Assembly (NCBI GenBank): GCA_019090615.1
Contig: JAHRVQ010000003.1
Span: 1-64,000 of the forward strand
Origin: Pseudomonadales bacterium
GTDB taxonomy: Bacteria; Pseudomonadota; Gammaproteobacteria; Pseudomonadales; Azotimanducaceae
Length of the DNA stretch: 64,000 nucleotides
Direction of reading: 5' to 3'
This document shows positions 43,691 through 53,738 of the stretch, one piece after another (position 1 is the first letter of the stretch; each line of letters opens with the position of its first letter). Both the position numbers and the translations under genes were made by a program. The notes beneath the pieces are model-generated. The model was not told the DNA's origin. It did not search any database and saw only the letters and a program-made list of their open reading frames with translations.

Positions 43691-45604
43691 ATGAATGAAA
43701 TATATGCAGGAATGACGCAACTTGCAGCAGGCGAGACAAAATCTCCAGTTGATAGAAACTTCTCGAACACGAATAAGAAAAAAACAGTGATGAAAGAGCA
43801 CGCGAAACCAACCGAGCTTATTTTTGAATTCGATCTGTCGTCCAGTTGTCGTTGGGTAAATGACGATGCTGCACAAAAATTTGGTGATGTTCGTGGCCAA
43901 TCACTAGCCCAGGTATTTTCTGCTTACCCCAAAGTAATTGAGCAATATCAACGTATTGATATTGGGCATGAATTCATATATTTCGAAGTTCCTGATGCCT
44001 ATAACTGGGTTATTCAAACCGTTCGAGACGATAATGGTCAATTAACCGGCGCGGTCGTAACGGCCTCAGCACTTGTCGCAGAATCTCCTCCCCTGGTTTT
44101 GCCGTCGTCGGTCTGGGCTTATAATTTGCTCACTGATCAATTGACAGTGAGCGAAGCGGTTTCTTTAGTGTTCGGTTTTACGGATACCGCAGTAGATTTT
44201 AGTGCCGCCAGGTCCGCCATGCCGATACCCATGGGTATGCTGAGAGACGGCTGTCGGCGCTTGTTTTTGCGGGATGCTGAGTTTTTTCTCAAGGAGTTTC
44301 AATTTAAAGATGCTACAGACAGGGTTAGGTGGGTGTCGGTAAGAGGACAGGTATCGAGTATAGATAGCAGCGGCCATGTTATTGGTTTAAATGGCTCAAT
44401 AGAAGACATTACCGCCAGGGTAACGGAATTGAATAATCGCCATGATCTTGAATATAAGATATTGCGGGTACAGAAAATGGAAGCAATAGGCGAACTTGCA
44501 GGCGGTATTGCTCACGATTTCAATAATATTCTCACCAGTATAATGGGTTATACCGAATTAGCCTTAATGGAATCGTTGCAGGAAACCAACAGTAAAATGA
44601 GTACCTACCTACAGGAAGTCTATCAGGGCGGCAGACGAGCCCGAGAACTTGTGGGTAAGATGTTGACCTTTAGTCGCACAGATCAGATTCAGCCGCAAAA
44701 TTTTGCATTAATGCAACAGGTTAAAGATATCGTAAAAATGTTACGCGCTTCTTTGCCAAGCTCCATTGAGATTAGAATCGATATTGACGAGGGTTTGCCA
44801 GAAGTCTTCATTGATGAGAGTTTTTTACAACAAATGATTATGAATATTTGTATCAATTCTCGAGATGCTATGCCTGACGGCGGCACTATTTATATACGTG
44901 GCAGAACGCGTTTGGTCAGGCGGGGGCGCTGTGACTCTTGCCACAGTGAGTTCGTTGGTGACTATGTTGAGTTATCCATTGAAGACACGGGTTGTGGTAT
45001 TAGCGATACCATGTTGAATAAAGTATTCGAGCCCTATGCAACAACCAAGGAGGAAGGGTCCGGTATGGGGTTAGCTATGGTGCATGGCATTATGCATCGT
45101 CAGGGCGGACATATCATGGTTGATTCGTTGCATAATGACGGTACAGAAATTAGAGTTTTCCTAAAGCCGTCGGAGAGTTATGGCATTAATTCTCCAATCG
45201 AGCCCTATGTGGAAGTTTCGAGGGAAGAAAATACCACCAATAAGCATATTTTGGTTATTGATGATGAAGTGTCGCTGGTGTATTTTTTACGGGAACTATT
45301 ACAGAAAAAAGGTTATGTGGTGACCGTGGCTTCCGATAGCCATGAAGCCTGGGATCTTTTTAGTGCGACTCCTGATAAATTCCATCTGGTTTTAACCGAT
45401 CAAACTATGCCTGGTATGAGCGGCGTTCAACTGGCAGCTAAAATGCTTACATTACGCGAAGACTTGCCAATTATTTTATGTACTGGTTACAGTGATGTGG
45501 TTGATGAAACCAATATAAATCAATATGGCATAATGGGTTATATGCCTAAACCCATAAATACCAAGGAATTACTTGAAAGTGTAAAGGAATTGTTAGTCGT
45601 CTGA
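43691..45604 (+). CDS. Hybrid sensor histidine kinase with PAS-like and receiver domains
   Basis: 637 residues, no membrane segment. PAS/PAC-like region at about 130-260. The kinase core has GGIAHDFNNILTSIMGYTEL (phospho-acceptor His), NICINSRDAMPDGGTI (N box) and DTGCGISDTMLNKVFEPYAT then GSGMGLAMVHGIM (G boxes). A paired-Cys insert, CDSCHSEF, lies in the ATPase domain. The C-terminal receiver has ILVIDDE and VLTDQTMPGMSG with the phospho-Asp, and Lys in YMPKP. Cytoplasmic sensing is implied. No cognate regulator is adjacent. Confidence 0.92.
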   Translation: MNEIYAGMTQLAAGETKSPVDRNFSNTNKKKTVMKEHAKPTELIFEFDLSSSCRWVNDDAAQKFGDVRGQSLAQVFSAYPKVIEQYQRIDIGHEFIYFEVPDAYNWVIQTVRDDNGQLTGAVVTASALVAESPPLVLPSSVWAYNLLTDQLTVSEAVSLVFGFTDTAVDFSAARSAMPIPMGMLRDGCRRLFLRDAEFFLKEFQFKDATDRVRWVSVRGQVSSIDSSGHVIGLNGSIEDITARVTELNNRHDLEYKILRVQKMEAIGELAGGIAHDFNNILTSIMGYTELALMESLQETNSKMSTYLQEVYQGGRRARELVGKMLTFSRTDQIQPQNFALMQQVKDIVKMLRASLPSSIEIRIDIDEGLPEVFIDESFLQQMIMNICINSRDAMPDGGTIYIRGRTRLVRRGRCDSCHSEFVGDYVELSIEDTGCGISDTMLNKVFEPYATTKEEGSGMGLAMVHGIMHRQGGHIMVDSLHNDGTEIRVFLKPSESYGINSPIEPYVEVSREENTTNKHILVIDDEVSLVYFLRELLQKKGYVVTVASDSHEAWDLFSATPDKFHLVLTDQTMPGMSGVQLAAKMLTLREDLPIILCTGYSDVVDETNINQYGIMGYMPKPINTKELLESVKELLVV

Positions 45605-45633
45605 ACTAATGGCTGGTAATCTTTGTTTACGTC

Positions 45634-46068
45634 TTATCCGTCCTGCCTTGAGGGTTTTCCGTTTTTATTGTGTGCCAGTTGTTGATACAACTGGTCTTTT
45701 ATTCTGACTGGATTATCTCGATGAAGTTGAGTGAAAGTAATACGTGAGTGAAATTCCGTTGGCCCAACGGGAGGCTCGTTAGACCCAGTAGGGACATTGA
45801 CGAGCGCATAATACCCATATACAGTTTGCACTAAGGCTTCAAGGTCATGGCTTATACGTTCGAAGTATATTTTCAATAGTAGGCCTTTCACTACTGGTTG
45901 GGTGTTCAGTCTTACTCCATCGGTGGTATGAAATTCCATCGCATCAAGTTGTATTTTGATAAAGCTCAGACTGGACGAAATACCCGCTTCATTTAGTATT
46001 GATAATTCAGAAATAGTCTTTTCGATTAGGCTTACGCTGGTCCGCAGTTGTTGTATTTTCTTATTCAC
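45634..46068 (-). CDS. Small protein of unknown function
   Basis: 144 residues. An N-terminal heptad-like helix (MNKKIQQLRTSVSLIEKTIS), a middle domain, and a basic, hydrophilic tail (AHNKNGKPSRQDG). No signal peptide or membrane span. I do not recognise the family. It follows the RDD gene with an 8-bp overlap, so it is translated from the same message. Confidence 0.65.
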   Translation of the reverse strand: MNKKIQQLRTSVSLIEKTISELSILNEAGISSSLSFIKIQLDAMEFHTTDGVRLNTQPVVKGLLLKIYFERISHDLEALVQTVYGYYALVNVPTGSNEPPVGPTEFHSRITFTQLHRDNPVRIKDQLYQQLAHNKNGKPSRQDG

Positions 46069-46537
46069 TGGTTAACGGTCCTTTTTGCCTGATGATAACG
46101 GCTGTGTTTGCCAACTTGTCATGCCAGCCCTGCTTTTTTTTATCAAGCCCAATGCAGATAAAGCCTAAAGCAAAAATACAACTCGGGATATAAGCTATTG
46201 CTCTGACAAATAATTGCCTGTTAGATGCTGGTTTGAAATTGTTGGCATCGACGATATGCGCCTTAAATAGAAGTTTTCCGGGTGTGGCGTTTAAATATCG
46301 CCAACAAAGCAAGATGATAATAAAAAATAAACCCAGGCTCAGGTACATTTTTGTTTGCAGTGCCTGCATATACACGGGGTTACTTATCTGCGTAAGGTCT
46401 AGGGTTATATATTTGACCATGGGTAGCGTGAGGATGGCACCAACAATATTATCAACGATAAATGCCATAAAACGTATCCAGAAACCAACATAGGTAACTG
46501 CCTCTGTTGGTTTCTGGTTTTTTTCAACAGTGCTCAT
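46061..46537 (-). CDS. RDD-family membrane protein
   Basis: 158 residues with three to four membrane segments. YVGFWIRFMAFIVDNIVGAI carries the Arg and Asp residues that name the family, and LNATPGKLLFKAHIVDANNF the middle motif with GK. The function of RDD proteins is mostly unknown; some act as Na+/H+ transporters. First gene of a two-gene unit with the small protein downstream. Confidence 0.85.
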   Translation of the reverse strand: MSTVEKNQKPTEAVTYVGFWIRFMAFIVDNIVGAILTLPMVKYITLDLTQISNPVYMQALQTKMYLSLGLFFIIILLCWRYLNATPGKLLFKAHIVDANNFKPASNRQLFVRAIAYIPSCIFALGFICIGLDKKKQGWHDKLANTAVIIRQKGPLTSE

Positions 46538-46672
46538 GAACGGTCCTTATAAATAATATTGCCTGATATGATCGGTGCAAATACCAAGCAATCTGCTTGA
46601 GGGCCATTTGCGCTAGTACTGGGGTTAAGCACCGTTTGCCAAACTCAATAGTAACTATTGTAACTATTGTTA

Positions 46673-47335
46673 CTATTGTTGCTGTAGTAAGAAGGCCTTG
46701 GCCTGGTTTATTTGTACTGCTAAATAATTTGAACCACCTCGGTCAGGATGTATTTTTTGCATGAGTCGTCGGTGGGCACTAATAATTTGATCTTTGGTGA
46801 CAGCTCCTTCGAGGCCTAAAATCATCAATGCCGTTGCCTGATCCATTTCTTCGCCAGCCGCTGTGTACTGGGCATGTTGTTTTTGCGGTTGCCAGCCTTC
46901 ATGATATCGGTCCAGATACGCGGTCAGGACATTCAAAGAATTTGCGTCGTTTTTACAGGTGTCGAGAATATTCAATAGTTGACTCAGGTTTAGGTCTGTT
47001 AGGTAACTGCCCTGATGTTCACCACATAAAATTAATCCATTGAGTTCGCCAGAATCATGATCCAGGCTCATTGCAAAAAACTTAGTTTTGATGGCTGATT
47101 GTTGTGCCTGACCCTGGTGTTGTTGAGGCTGGCCTCGACCCATGGCAGAACGTCGACCTATGGCATAACGTAGTACTTTAGCAAATAACCCAACCAATGC
47201 AGGCGACCTTAGTAGCCAGGTGCTGTGCTTGAATAGGGCGATTGCCACCGATACCAGCCCGCCGAGTAGTGCCAGCAACCAGGGGGATTTCACAGCTACC
47301 AACATTAGCGCTAAGCCAGAAACAACACATAGCAA
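46673..47335 (-). CDS. DnaJ-domain membrane protein with apparent 5' frame break
   Basis: The open frame from TTG at 47335 gives 220 residues: one or two membrane segments, a linker, and a C-terminal J-domain (ATALMILGLEGAVTKDQIIS, then RRLMQKIHPDRGGSNYL with HPD). Upstream, another frame from about 47447 encodes LIQLVTLAIFVIAILF, a fitting first membrane segment. Removing one T from the TTTT run at 47399-47402 joins it to SLALKSQANKRKQIVFTVF in this frame. Either a sequencing error, a recent frameshift or programmed slippage. The J-domain suggests recruitment of a DnaK-type chaperone to the inner membrane. Lies after the VWA-like gene. Confidence 0.82.
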   Translation of the reverse strand: MLCVVSGLALMLVAVKSPWLLALLGGLVSVAIALFKHSTWLLRSPALVGLFAKVLRYAIGRRSAMGRGQPQQHQGQAQQSAIKTKFFAMSLDHDSGELNGLILCGEHQGSYLTDLNLSQLLNILDTCKNDANSLNVLTAYLDRYHEGWQPQKQHAQYTAAGEEMDQATALMILGLEGAVTKDQIISAHRRLMQKIHPDRGGSNYLAVQINQAKAFLLQQQ

Positions 47336-47450
47336 AAAAACAGTGAAGACTATTTGTTTACGTTTATTGGCTTGACTTTTTAGCGCTAGACTTATGCCAA
47401 ATAGAATCGCTATAACAAAAATAGCCAGGGTAACGAGCTGAATCAGGTGC

Positions 47451-48191
47451 TTAGCCTCTTAGTTGTTGAGCGAGAAGGCGGGTTGCGGTACCGCTGCGTT
47501 TGCCGAGCCGCTGAAGGGCGGTTCTGCCGCCAGTTGCAAAGACCGCTACGGCAGTGAGTAATTCTCTTAATTGGTCGGCGCTATTTATGTCAAAAGGGGC
47601 ATAGGCACCGCCAGATAAACGGGCGATGTTGGTATAGGCCTTGCGAACTTCAGGATCATGGCCTTCTTGGAAGATAAAAACAGGCAAATTGATAATACCC
47701 AATTGTCCGGCCAGTTTATTCAGTGCAGTGAGACTTTCTTCCATCGCGTCACCAATAAATATTAACGCTTGAATCTTTTGCACCTTGTTTTCTGATAGTG
47801 CATGGCTAAGCATCTTGCCAATCTGAGTATGTCCGGCACGACATCGTACTGCTGACATTTCTTCAAGCAGCGCTTCGGTGTGTTGGTGCCAGTTACCACA
47901 ATGGAAACTTTTATAACCACGATAAAAACACAGCTGGATTGCGAGTTTGGCAATGTCTTTGGTGGCGTTAAACATCTGCGCCTGTTGATGGCAGGCAGTG
48001 TCCCAGACGGCTGCTCGGCTGGCAGTTGCATCCATACAAAATAGTAGCCGCGCAAGGTCTTTGGGTGCAGTCTTTGTCTTTGCTGCAGGGAGCTGAGTAA
48101 TTTGATCAAGAAAGGCATTAACGTTAGGCGTTGTTGAAATTGATTTATTCGAGCGGTGCTGCTTTGGTGTTGACACGTTTTTATGGTTCAT
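47451..48191 (-). CDS. VWA-like domain protein
   Basis: About 246 residues from the ATG at 48191 (MNHKNVSTPKQ), which has AGGGG about 10 nt upstream. ARLLFCMDATASRAAVWDTA is the D-x-T-x-S metal-binding (MIDAS-like) strand, and ALIFIGDAMEESLTALNKLA a second Rossmann strand. FIFQEGHDPEVRKAYTNIAR and the Gly-Gly end fit a von Willebrand A fold. In related bacteria such genes neighbour the DnaJ-like gene, as here. The cellular role is unknown. Confidence 0.78.
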   Translation of the reverse strand: MNHKNVSTPKQHRSNKSISTTPNVNAFLDQITQLPAAKTKTAPKDLARLLFCMDATASRAAVWDTACHQQAQMFNATKDIAKLAIQLCFYRGYKSFHCGNWHQHTEALLEEMSAVRCRAGHTQIGKMLSHALSENKVQKIQALIFIGDAMEESLTALNKLAGQLGIINLPVFIFQEGHDPEVRKAYTNIARLSGGAYAPFDINSADQLRELLTAVAVFATGGRTALQRLGKRSGTATRLLAQQLRG

Positions 48192-48473
48192 AATTAACAA
48201 ACCCCTGATTGAGTGCGCTGTTTGAATATTATAGCGACGAATTGGAATGCGTTGGATGCAAATTAGCATACATAAATGTATCAGTCTGTTGAGATTATAT
48301 TTGACTGTAACAGATTATCTACAATGGCATAGGTTGCTGTGGCAGGTTAGGTGGTACTTTGCGTCATAGATAAAATTAATTTGAAGATTTGCGTGGGATT
48401 GACCTATGCCTTATGGTTCAATTTTAGTGAATCACTATTTAGTGTGACTGCAACGGCGATAAGGGTCTAAAAC

Positions 48474-49412
48474 ATGGGCAAGGATCAAGTGGCAAAAAAG
48501 CTTGTTGTTGCAACTTCTAGTAGTGCATTATTTAATTTGTCGGACGGCCACAACGTCTATAAGCAACAGGGCTTAAAGGCCTATAGCGAATACCAGATTG
48601 CTCACGAAAATGAACCGCTAATGCCTGGTGACGCGTTTAATCTGGTACATAAATTACTGCGTTTAAACGACTTGTTAGAAGGCGATGATCAGGTTGAAGT
48701 ATTATTGTTGTCGAGAAATTCTGCAGATACAGGGCTGAGGGTTTTTAATTCAATTGCGCACCATAAGCTACCCATCTCGCGGGCGGCTTTTACTGGCGGT
48801 GCTGCACCCTATCGCTATATGCGCCCTTTTGGGTGCCATTTGTTTTTATCAACTAATCAGGCGGATGTTCGCGAAGTCCTTGGCCAGGGCATGGCAGCGG
48901 CCAGTATTTTGCCCTCGGTACAGGCAAACACTGACAGTAATACGCTTAATTTCGCTTTTGACGGTGATGCTGTTTTGTTTTCTGATGAAGCAGAGCAAAT
49001 ATACCAGGCGCAAGGTCTGGATGCATTTACTGAAAATGAGCGATTAGCGGCCAATCAGCCGTTAATAGGCGGACCTTTTAAGCCTTTTCTTGCAGCCTTA
49101 CATAATTTGCAACATGGGTTTGGCGATCATCCTTCGCCAATAAGAACTGCATTGGTGACCGCAAGAGCGGCACCCACCCATGAGCGAGTCGTAAAAACTC
49201 TCAGGGCCTGGGATATTCGGCTTGATGAATCCCTATTTTTGGGTGGTTTAAAAAAGCGTGATTTCTTATCTGCCTATGGTGCCGATATATTTTTTGATGA
49301 CCAGGCCGAACATTGCCAGTTAGCCAGTGAAGTTGTGGCCACAGGTCATGTATTGCATGGTATTAGCAATCCAATTTTAGAAAAACGCGACCTTGATTCC
49401 AGTGCCAAATAA
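48474..49412 (+). CDS. 5'-nucleotidase (cytosolic type I-like)
   Basis: 312 residues. KKLVVATSSSALFNLSDGHN, VEVLLLSRNSADTGLRVFNS, RAAFTGGAAPYRYMRPFGCH, NFAFDGDAVLFSDEAEQIY and GADIFFDDQAEHC match bacterial homologues of cytosolic 5'-nucleotidase IA. These dephosphorylate nucleoside monophosphates. The usual first D-x-D motif is altered at the N-terminus (ATSSSAL), whereas DGDAVLFSD keeps acidic residues. Overlaps the convergent TauE gene by 36 bp. Confidence 0.85.
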   Translation: MGKDQVAKKLVVATSSSALFNLSDGHNVYKQQGLKAYSEYQIAHENEPLMPGDAFNLVHKLLRLNDLLEGDDQVEVLLLSRNSADTGLRVFNSIAHHKLPISRAAFTGGAAPYRYMRPFGCHLFLSTNQADVREVLGQGMAAASILPSVQANTDSNTLNFAFDGDAVLFSDEAEQIYQAQGLDAFTENERLAANQPLIGGPFKPFLAALHNLQHGFGDHPSPIRTALVTARAAPTHERVVKTLRAWDIRLDESLFLGGLKKRDFLSAYGADIFFDDQAEHCQLASEVVATGHVLHGISNPILEKRDLDSSAK

Positions 49413-50147
49413 TGTCGTTGCAAGAATGGGGCGCATGATTCGTTCGGGAATAAAACGCGCAAACTTTGCGCCCACATAGACAGCCGGTAGAGAACCGGCT
49501 ATTAGCGCTGCAAGTAACATGAAATCTACATTGCCGAGGGTCAAATGCCCTAACCCAGCTATAAGTGTTAATGGGACCGCGTGAGCTATGTCGGTGCCAA
49601 CAATATTCAGGCTTTTAAGATGGGGATAGAATATTAGTAGCATTGCTGTTGCAATTGCGCCTGCGCCCACCGAAGACAAGGTGACAAGTACACCTAAGAT
49701 AAATCCCAGCACCGGCGTTAAACAAAGAATTGGTTTTGCATGATTGGTACTGAATTTTGTCGCCATGGTCGAAAGTTGAGACTTAAAAATAATGGCCGCA
49801 GAAGTAAGAATTAAAGTAAATCCAAGTACCGATGAGATTATTGCCGTGTAGTCAGCGGTAGATTCAAACCAGTATTTCAACGCATAGATCGTCAGAAGAC
49901 TTGCTGGAATACTGCCTAACGCCATTAAATACACCAGATTCCACTGAATATTTTTTTGTTTGGCATGTACTATAACACCGCCACTTTTTGTAATTGCGGC
50001 GTATAATAAGTCAGTTCCGACGGCTATGTTAAGTGGAAAACCAAACGCCAGCAGTAGCGGTGTCATAATTGAGCCGCCGCCAACACCCGTGATGCCTATG
50101 GCAAGACCAACTGTCGCACCAGCTGCTATATAAAAAAGTAAATCCAC
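49377..50147 (-). CDS. Sulfite exporter TauE/SafE family protein
   Basis: 256 residues, about eight membrane spans. ATVGLAIGITGVGGGSIMTP and GFPLNIAVGTDLLYAAITKS are the first TauE half; GVLVTLSSVGAGAIATAMLL and LNIVGTDIAHAVPLTLIAG repeat it. Located next to cysB and near cysH, so a sulfur-compound substrate (sulfate, sulfite or thiosulfate related) is likelier here than for the gene at 141-914, but this is inference. Confidence 0.9.
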   Translation of the reverse strand: MDLLFYIAAGATVGLAIGITGVGGGSIMTPLLLAFGFPLNIAVGTDLLYAAITKSGGVIVHAKQKNIQWNLVYLMALGSIPASLLTIYALKYWFESTADYTAIISSVLGFTLILTSAAIIFKSQLSTMATKFSTNHAKPILCLTPVLGFILGVLVTLSSVGAGAIATAMLLIFYPHLKSLNIVGTDIAHAVPLTLIAGLGHLTLGNVDFMLLAALIAGSLPAVYVGAKFARFIPERIMRPILATTLFGTGIKVAFF

Positions 50148-50354
50148 CGAACAAGCCCTTTAATTTCTGTTTGTAAATCGGTTGTAAATGTAAGGGAAAG
50201 TAACTATTCTTCAAAAGAATATTTGATAATATTTTTAGACGAATAATTTATAACCTCGGGTCCATAATGGATGAGAGCCGGGTTTGGCAGTTGATTTAAT
50301 GCCCAATTAATCAGGGTTATAATGACTAACTGCTCACACTGGGACACCCATTAA

Positions 50355-50416
50355 GGCCCGCTTATTTACGGCCCGCTTATTTACGGCCCACTCATTTTAC
50401 GGCCCACTCATTTTAC
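50355..50416. repeat. 15/16-bp tandem repeats upstream of cysB
   Basis: GGCCCGCTTATTTAC twice (50355-50369, 50370-50384), then GGCCCACTCATTTTAC twice (50385-50400, 50401-50416). The last copy ends 20 bp before the cysB ATG, so the repeats lie in the leader or promoter and could affect its expression. Confidence 0.92.
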
Positions 50417-50430
50417 GGACAATGGATTGA

Positions 50431-51411
<981 letters not shown>

Positions 51412-51613
51412 TCTATATTCAGAGCGAGCAAACTAATATCTGGTGTCATAAACAGAAGGTTGCCCGCTACATTAGTCAACAAGAATGATCCACAAGAACA
51501 GCTTGATAAAAAGTCCCAGGAAAAAGTCCCAGGAAAAGTCATTGGTACTAGCGTGTTGTTTTATTGGGCAGTGAATTTCAGGGCAGGAAATACTCGGGTT
51601 GATTAGCAACAGA

Positions 51614-51958
51614 TCAAATGAAATCTAAGTCTGGGTTGTCGTTAAGAATTTCCTTGTTTTGCTCCGATTTGGAGCTTTCCCTGCCCAGAATTTCTTTTGC
51701 AAATTTGAAATAGACGGTATAAATTTTTGCCGCTGAGTCTTTTTTATTGTCCTCGTATACGATAAAAAATGGTGCCCTGCTTACGTTATGTTGCTTCGCT
51801 AGTTGCATACCGACTGAATTTGGATCCCGTTCATCAGCGATCACTGTTTCTGAAATCTGACTCATTTGGCCCGAATCAAGTAAACGTTTAGCAACATCGG
51901 CACATTTTTGACAAGGTTGACCGTTAGCGAGTATTTTTTTGACAAAGGTAATATGCAT
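51614..51958 (-). CDS. Thioredoxin/glutaredoxin-like protein with CxxC
   Basis: 114 residues. Strand-helix start with GQPCQKCADVAKRLLDSG (CQKC redox pair), then VSRAPFFIVYEDN, where the cis-Pro expected before the third strand appears as APFF. The C-terminal 30 residues are charged. It starts 15 bases after the cysH stop, so the two are probably cotranscribed, and it may be the reductant of CysH; inference only. Confidence 0.72.
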   Translation of the reverse strand: MHITFVKKILANGQPCQKCADVAKRLLDSGQMSQISETVIADERDPNSVGMQLAKQHNVSRAPFFIVYEDNKKDSAAKIYTVYFKFAKEILGRESSKSEQNKEILNDNPDLDFI

Positions 51959-51972
51959 ATTTTAGTCGCCTT

Positions 51973-52659
51973 TTAGGTCTCAACTACGTTGATCATATGT
52001 AAGCCGCATTCTTTTTTTGTACTTTCTTCCCACCACCAGCGGCCAGCACGTTCGTGCTGATGCGGGCTTATAGCGCGTGTGCAGGGTTCACAACCGATAC
52101 TGTTGTAACCTTGGTCATGTAATTTATTGTACGGTACGTCATTTTCTCTAATGTATTGCCAAACCTGCGCAGCGCTCCAGTTTGCCAAAGGATTATATTT
52201 AGTCACGGTATGTGCTGTTGTAGAAAAGGCAGTATCTTTTTGTTGTTGCGGAACGTCGCTACGTGTGGGGCTCTGGTCCTTTCTCTGGCCTGTTATCCAG
52301 GCGTCCAGGTCAGCGAGGTGTTGTCGCAACGGCGCAATTTTTCTAACTGCGCAACATTCTTGATGGCCGTCTGCATAAAAGCTATAAAGACCCTTTTGTT
52401 TTACGAACTGGTTTAGATCCTGGCTGTTCGGGCTGAGTAGTTCAATTTCGATGCCGTAATAGTCTCTCACTTTTTCTATATACTGGTAGGTTTCGGGATG
52501 TAATCTACCAGTATCGAGAGAAAAAACCCGCACGTCTTCGGCCAGATTGCAGGCGATATCGATAAGAACCACATCTTCAGCACCGCTGAAAGAAATGGCG
52601 ATATTGTCGTGGGAATCAAGCGCTAATTTAACGATATCCTGAGGTTGATTGGTGCTCAC
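51973..52659 (-). CDS. cysH: Phosphoadenylyl/adenylyl-sulfate reductase CysH
   Basis: 228 residues. NIAISFSGAEDVVLIDIACN is the PP-loop with SGAED. FSLDTGRLHPETYQYIEKVR follows. ECCAVRK and GCEPCTR are the two Cys pairs that bind a [4Fe-4S] cluster, marking the APS-reducing plant/Pseudomonas type. The last part has GRWWWEESTKKECGLH with the catalytic Cys. It reduces activated sulfate to sulfite. GTG start at 52659. About 40 residues between the Cys pairs (QKDTAFSTTAHT) form a hydrophilic loop. Confidence 0.94.
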   Translation of the reverse strand: MSTNQPQDIVKLALDSHDNIAISFSGAEDVVLIDIACNLAEDVRVFSLDTGRLHPETYQYIEKVRDYYGIEIELLSPNSQDLNQFVKQKGLYSFYADGHQECCAVRKIAPLRQHLADLDAWITGQRKDQSPTRSDVPQQQKDTAFSTTAHTVTKYNPLANWSAAQVWQYIRENDVPYNKLHDQGYNSIGCEPCTRAISPHQHERAGRWWWEESTKKECGLHMINVVET

Positions 52660-52767
52660 AAACTACTGCCACATATTATAAAAGAGCACATCCTAACAAA
52701 GTCATAATCAATAGAGAAAGTTCTTTAAGAAATATACAAATAACCAACGGCATTTTTATATCAATAA

Positions 52768-52801
52768 GTCGAAATACACTGCTATATTAGCGTATTTCGA
52801 C
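52768..52801. promoter_or_regulatory. Inverted repeat between cysH and thrH
   Basis: GTCGAAATAC (52768-52777) and its exact complement GTATTTCGAC (52792-52801) are spaced by 14 bp. It sits about 110 bp before the cysH start and 220 bp before thrH, so could be an operator for either. The rest of 52660-53022 shows no gene. Confidence 0.45.
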
Positions 52802-53022
52802 GAAAATCGTTTCCCGTGAAACATTATGGGTGTTTGGTTCAATGAATTTAGATGAGTATTCTGAGGGTAGGTTGTTTAAAAAAGGGGCTGGATAGTTTCT
52901 AATAAGGGAAAATATTATGGCGCCTCTGGTTACGCTTTTTAGCAACCTTTAGCGCTTCAATTAGTACCGAGCTTATTATCCATAAGCGCTTATTAGTTAA
53001 TTTCATTTTAGTTGGAGTATAA

Positions 53023-53628
53023 ATGGACCTTGTTTGTTTGGACCTGGAAGGGGTGCTCATACCCGAAATCTGGATTGCATTTGCAAAAAAAACCGGTATC
53101 GAATCGCTGACTGCAACCACCCGAGATATTCCGGATTATAATGTACTAATGCGGCAGCGGTTGAATATTCTAGCTGACAATAACCTGAGTATTAATGATA
53201 TACAGGATGTGATTGCAACATTAGAACCCATGCCTGGGGCACTCACATTTTTGGATCAACTCAGAGAGTCTTACCAGGTGATTATTTTATCAGATACATT
53301 TTATGAATTTGGTCAATCTTTTATGGCGCAACTAAACTGGCCAACTTTATTCTGCCATAAACTCGAGGTGGATAATAAAGGTATGGTGACTGATTATCAT
53401 TTGCGTCAGGTTGATCCGAAACGAAATGCAGTGGAGGCTTTACAGAAATTAAATTTTAGAGTGTTTGCCGCCGGCGACTCTTATAATGATACTACTATGT
53501 TGGCGGCAGCTGACAAGGGCTTTTTATTTCGTGCGCCGCAAAACGTCATTGCAGAATTCCCCCAGTACTCCGTGACGTCTGAATATGACGCGTTACGGGC
53601 CTTTTTTGATCAGGCCAGCGAAGAGTAA
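53023..53628 (+). CDS. thrH: ThrH phosphoserine phosphatase / homoserine phosphotransferase
   Basis: 201 residues, HAD family. LVCLDLEGVLIPEIWIAFAK carries the catalytic DxE variant of DxD, typical for ThrH. VIILSDTFYEFGQSFMAQLN is motif II, KRNAVEALQKL motif III and FAAGDSYNDTTMLAAADKGF motif IV. ThrH moves phosphate from phosphoserine to homoserine or water, first described in Pseudomonas. GGAG lies 6 nt before the ATG. Confidence 0.94.
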   Translation: MDLVCLDLEGVLIPEIWIAFAKKTGIESLTATTRDIPDYNVLMRQRLNILADNNLSINDIQDVIATLEPMPGALTFLDQLRESYQVIILSDTFYEFGQSFMAQLNWPTLFCHKLEVDNKGMVTDYHLRQVDPKRNAVEALQKLNFRVFAAGDSYNDTTMLAAADKGFLFRAPQNVIAEFPQYSVTSEYDALRAFFDQASEE

Positions 53629-53667
53629 ACCGTGCCAGAATATTAGGTTGCCTTATTACTCCTATTA

Positions 53668-53679
53668 GTCAAATTTGAC
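53668..53679. promoter_or_regulatory. Short palindrome in prpB promoter region
   Basis: GTCAAATTTGAC is a perfect 12-bp palindrome about 20 bp before a TATACT (53701-53706) that could be the -10 element of prpB. Its place near the -35 region suggests an operator. The regulator is not encoded nearby. Confidence 0.35.
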
Positions 53680-53738
53680 GCGCTTTTATTAGCTTTTCGG
53701 TATACTTATCGCCCAAATTTTGAGTGGTGGAGAATTGC

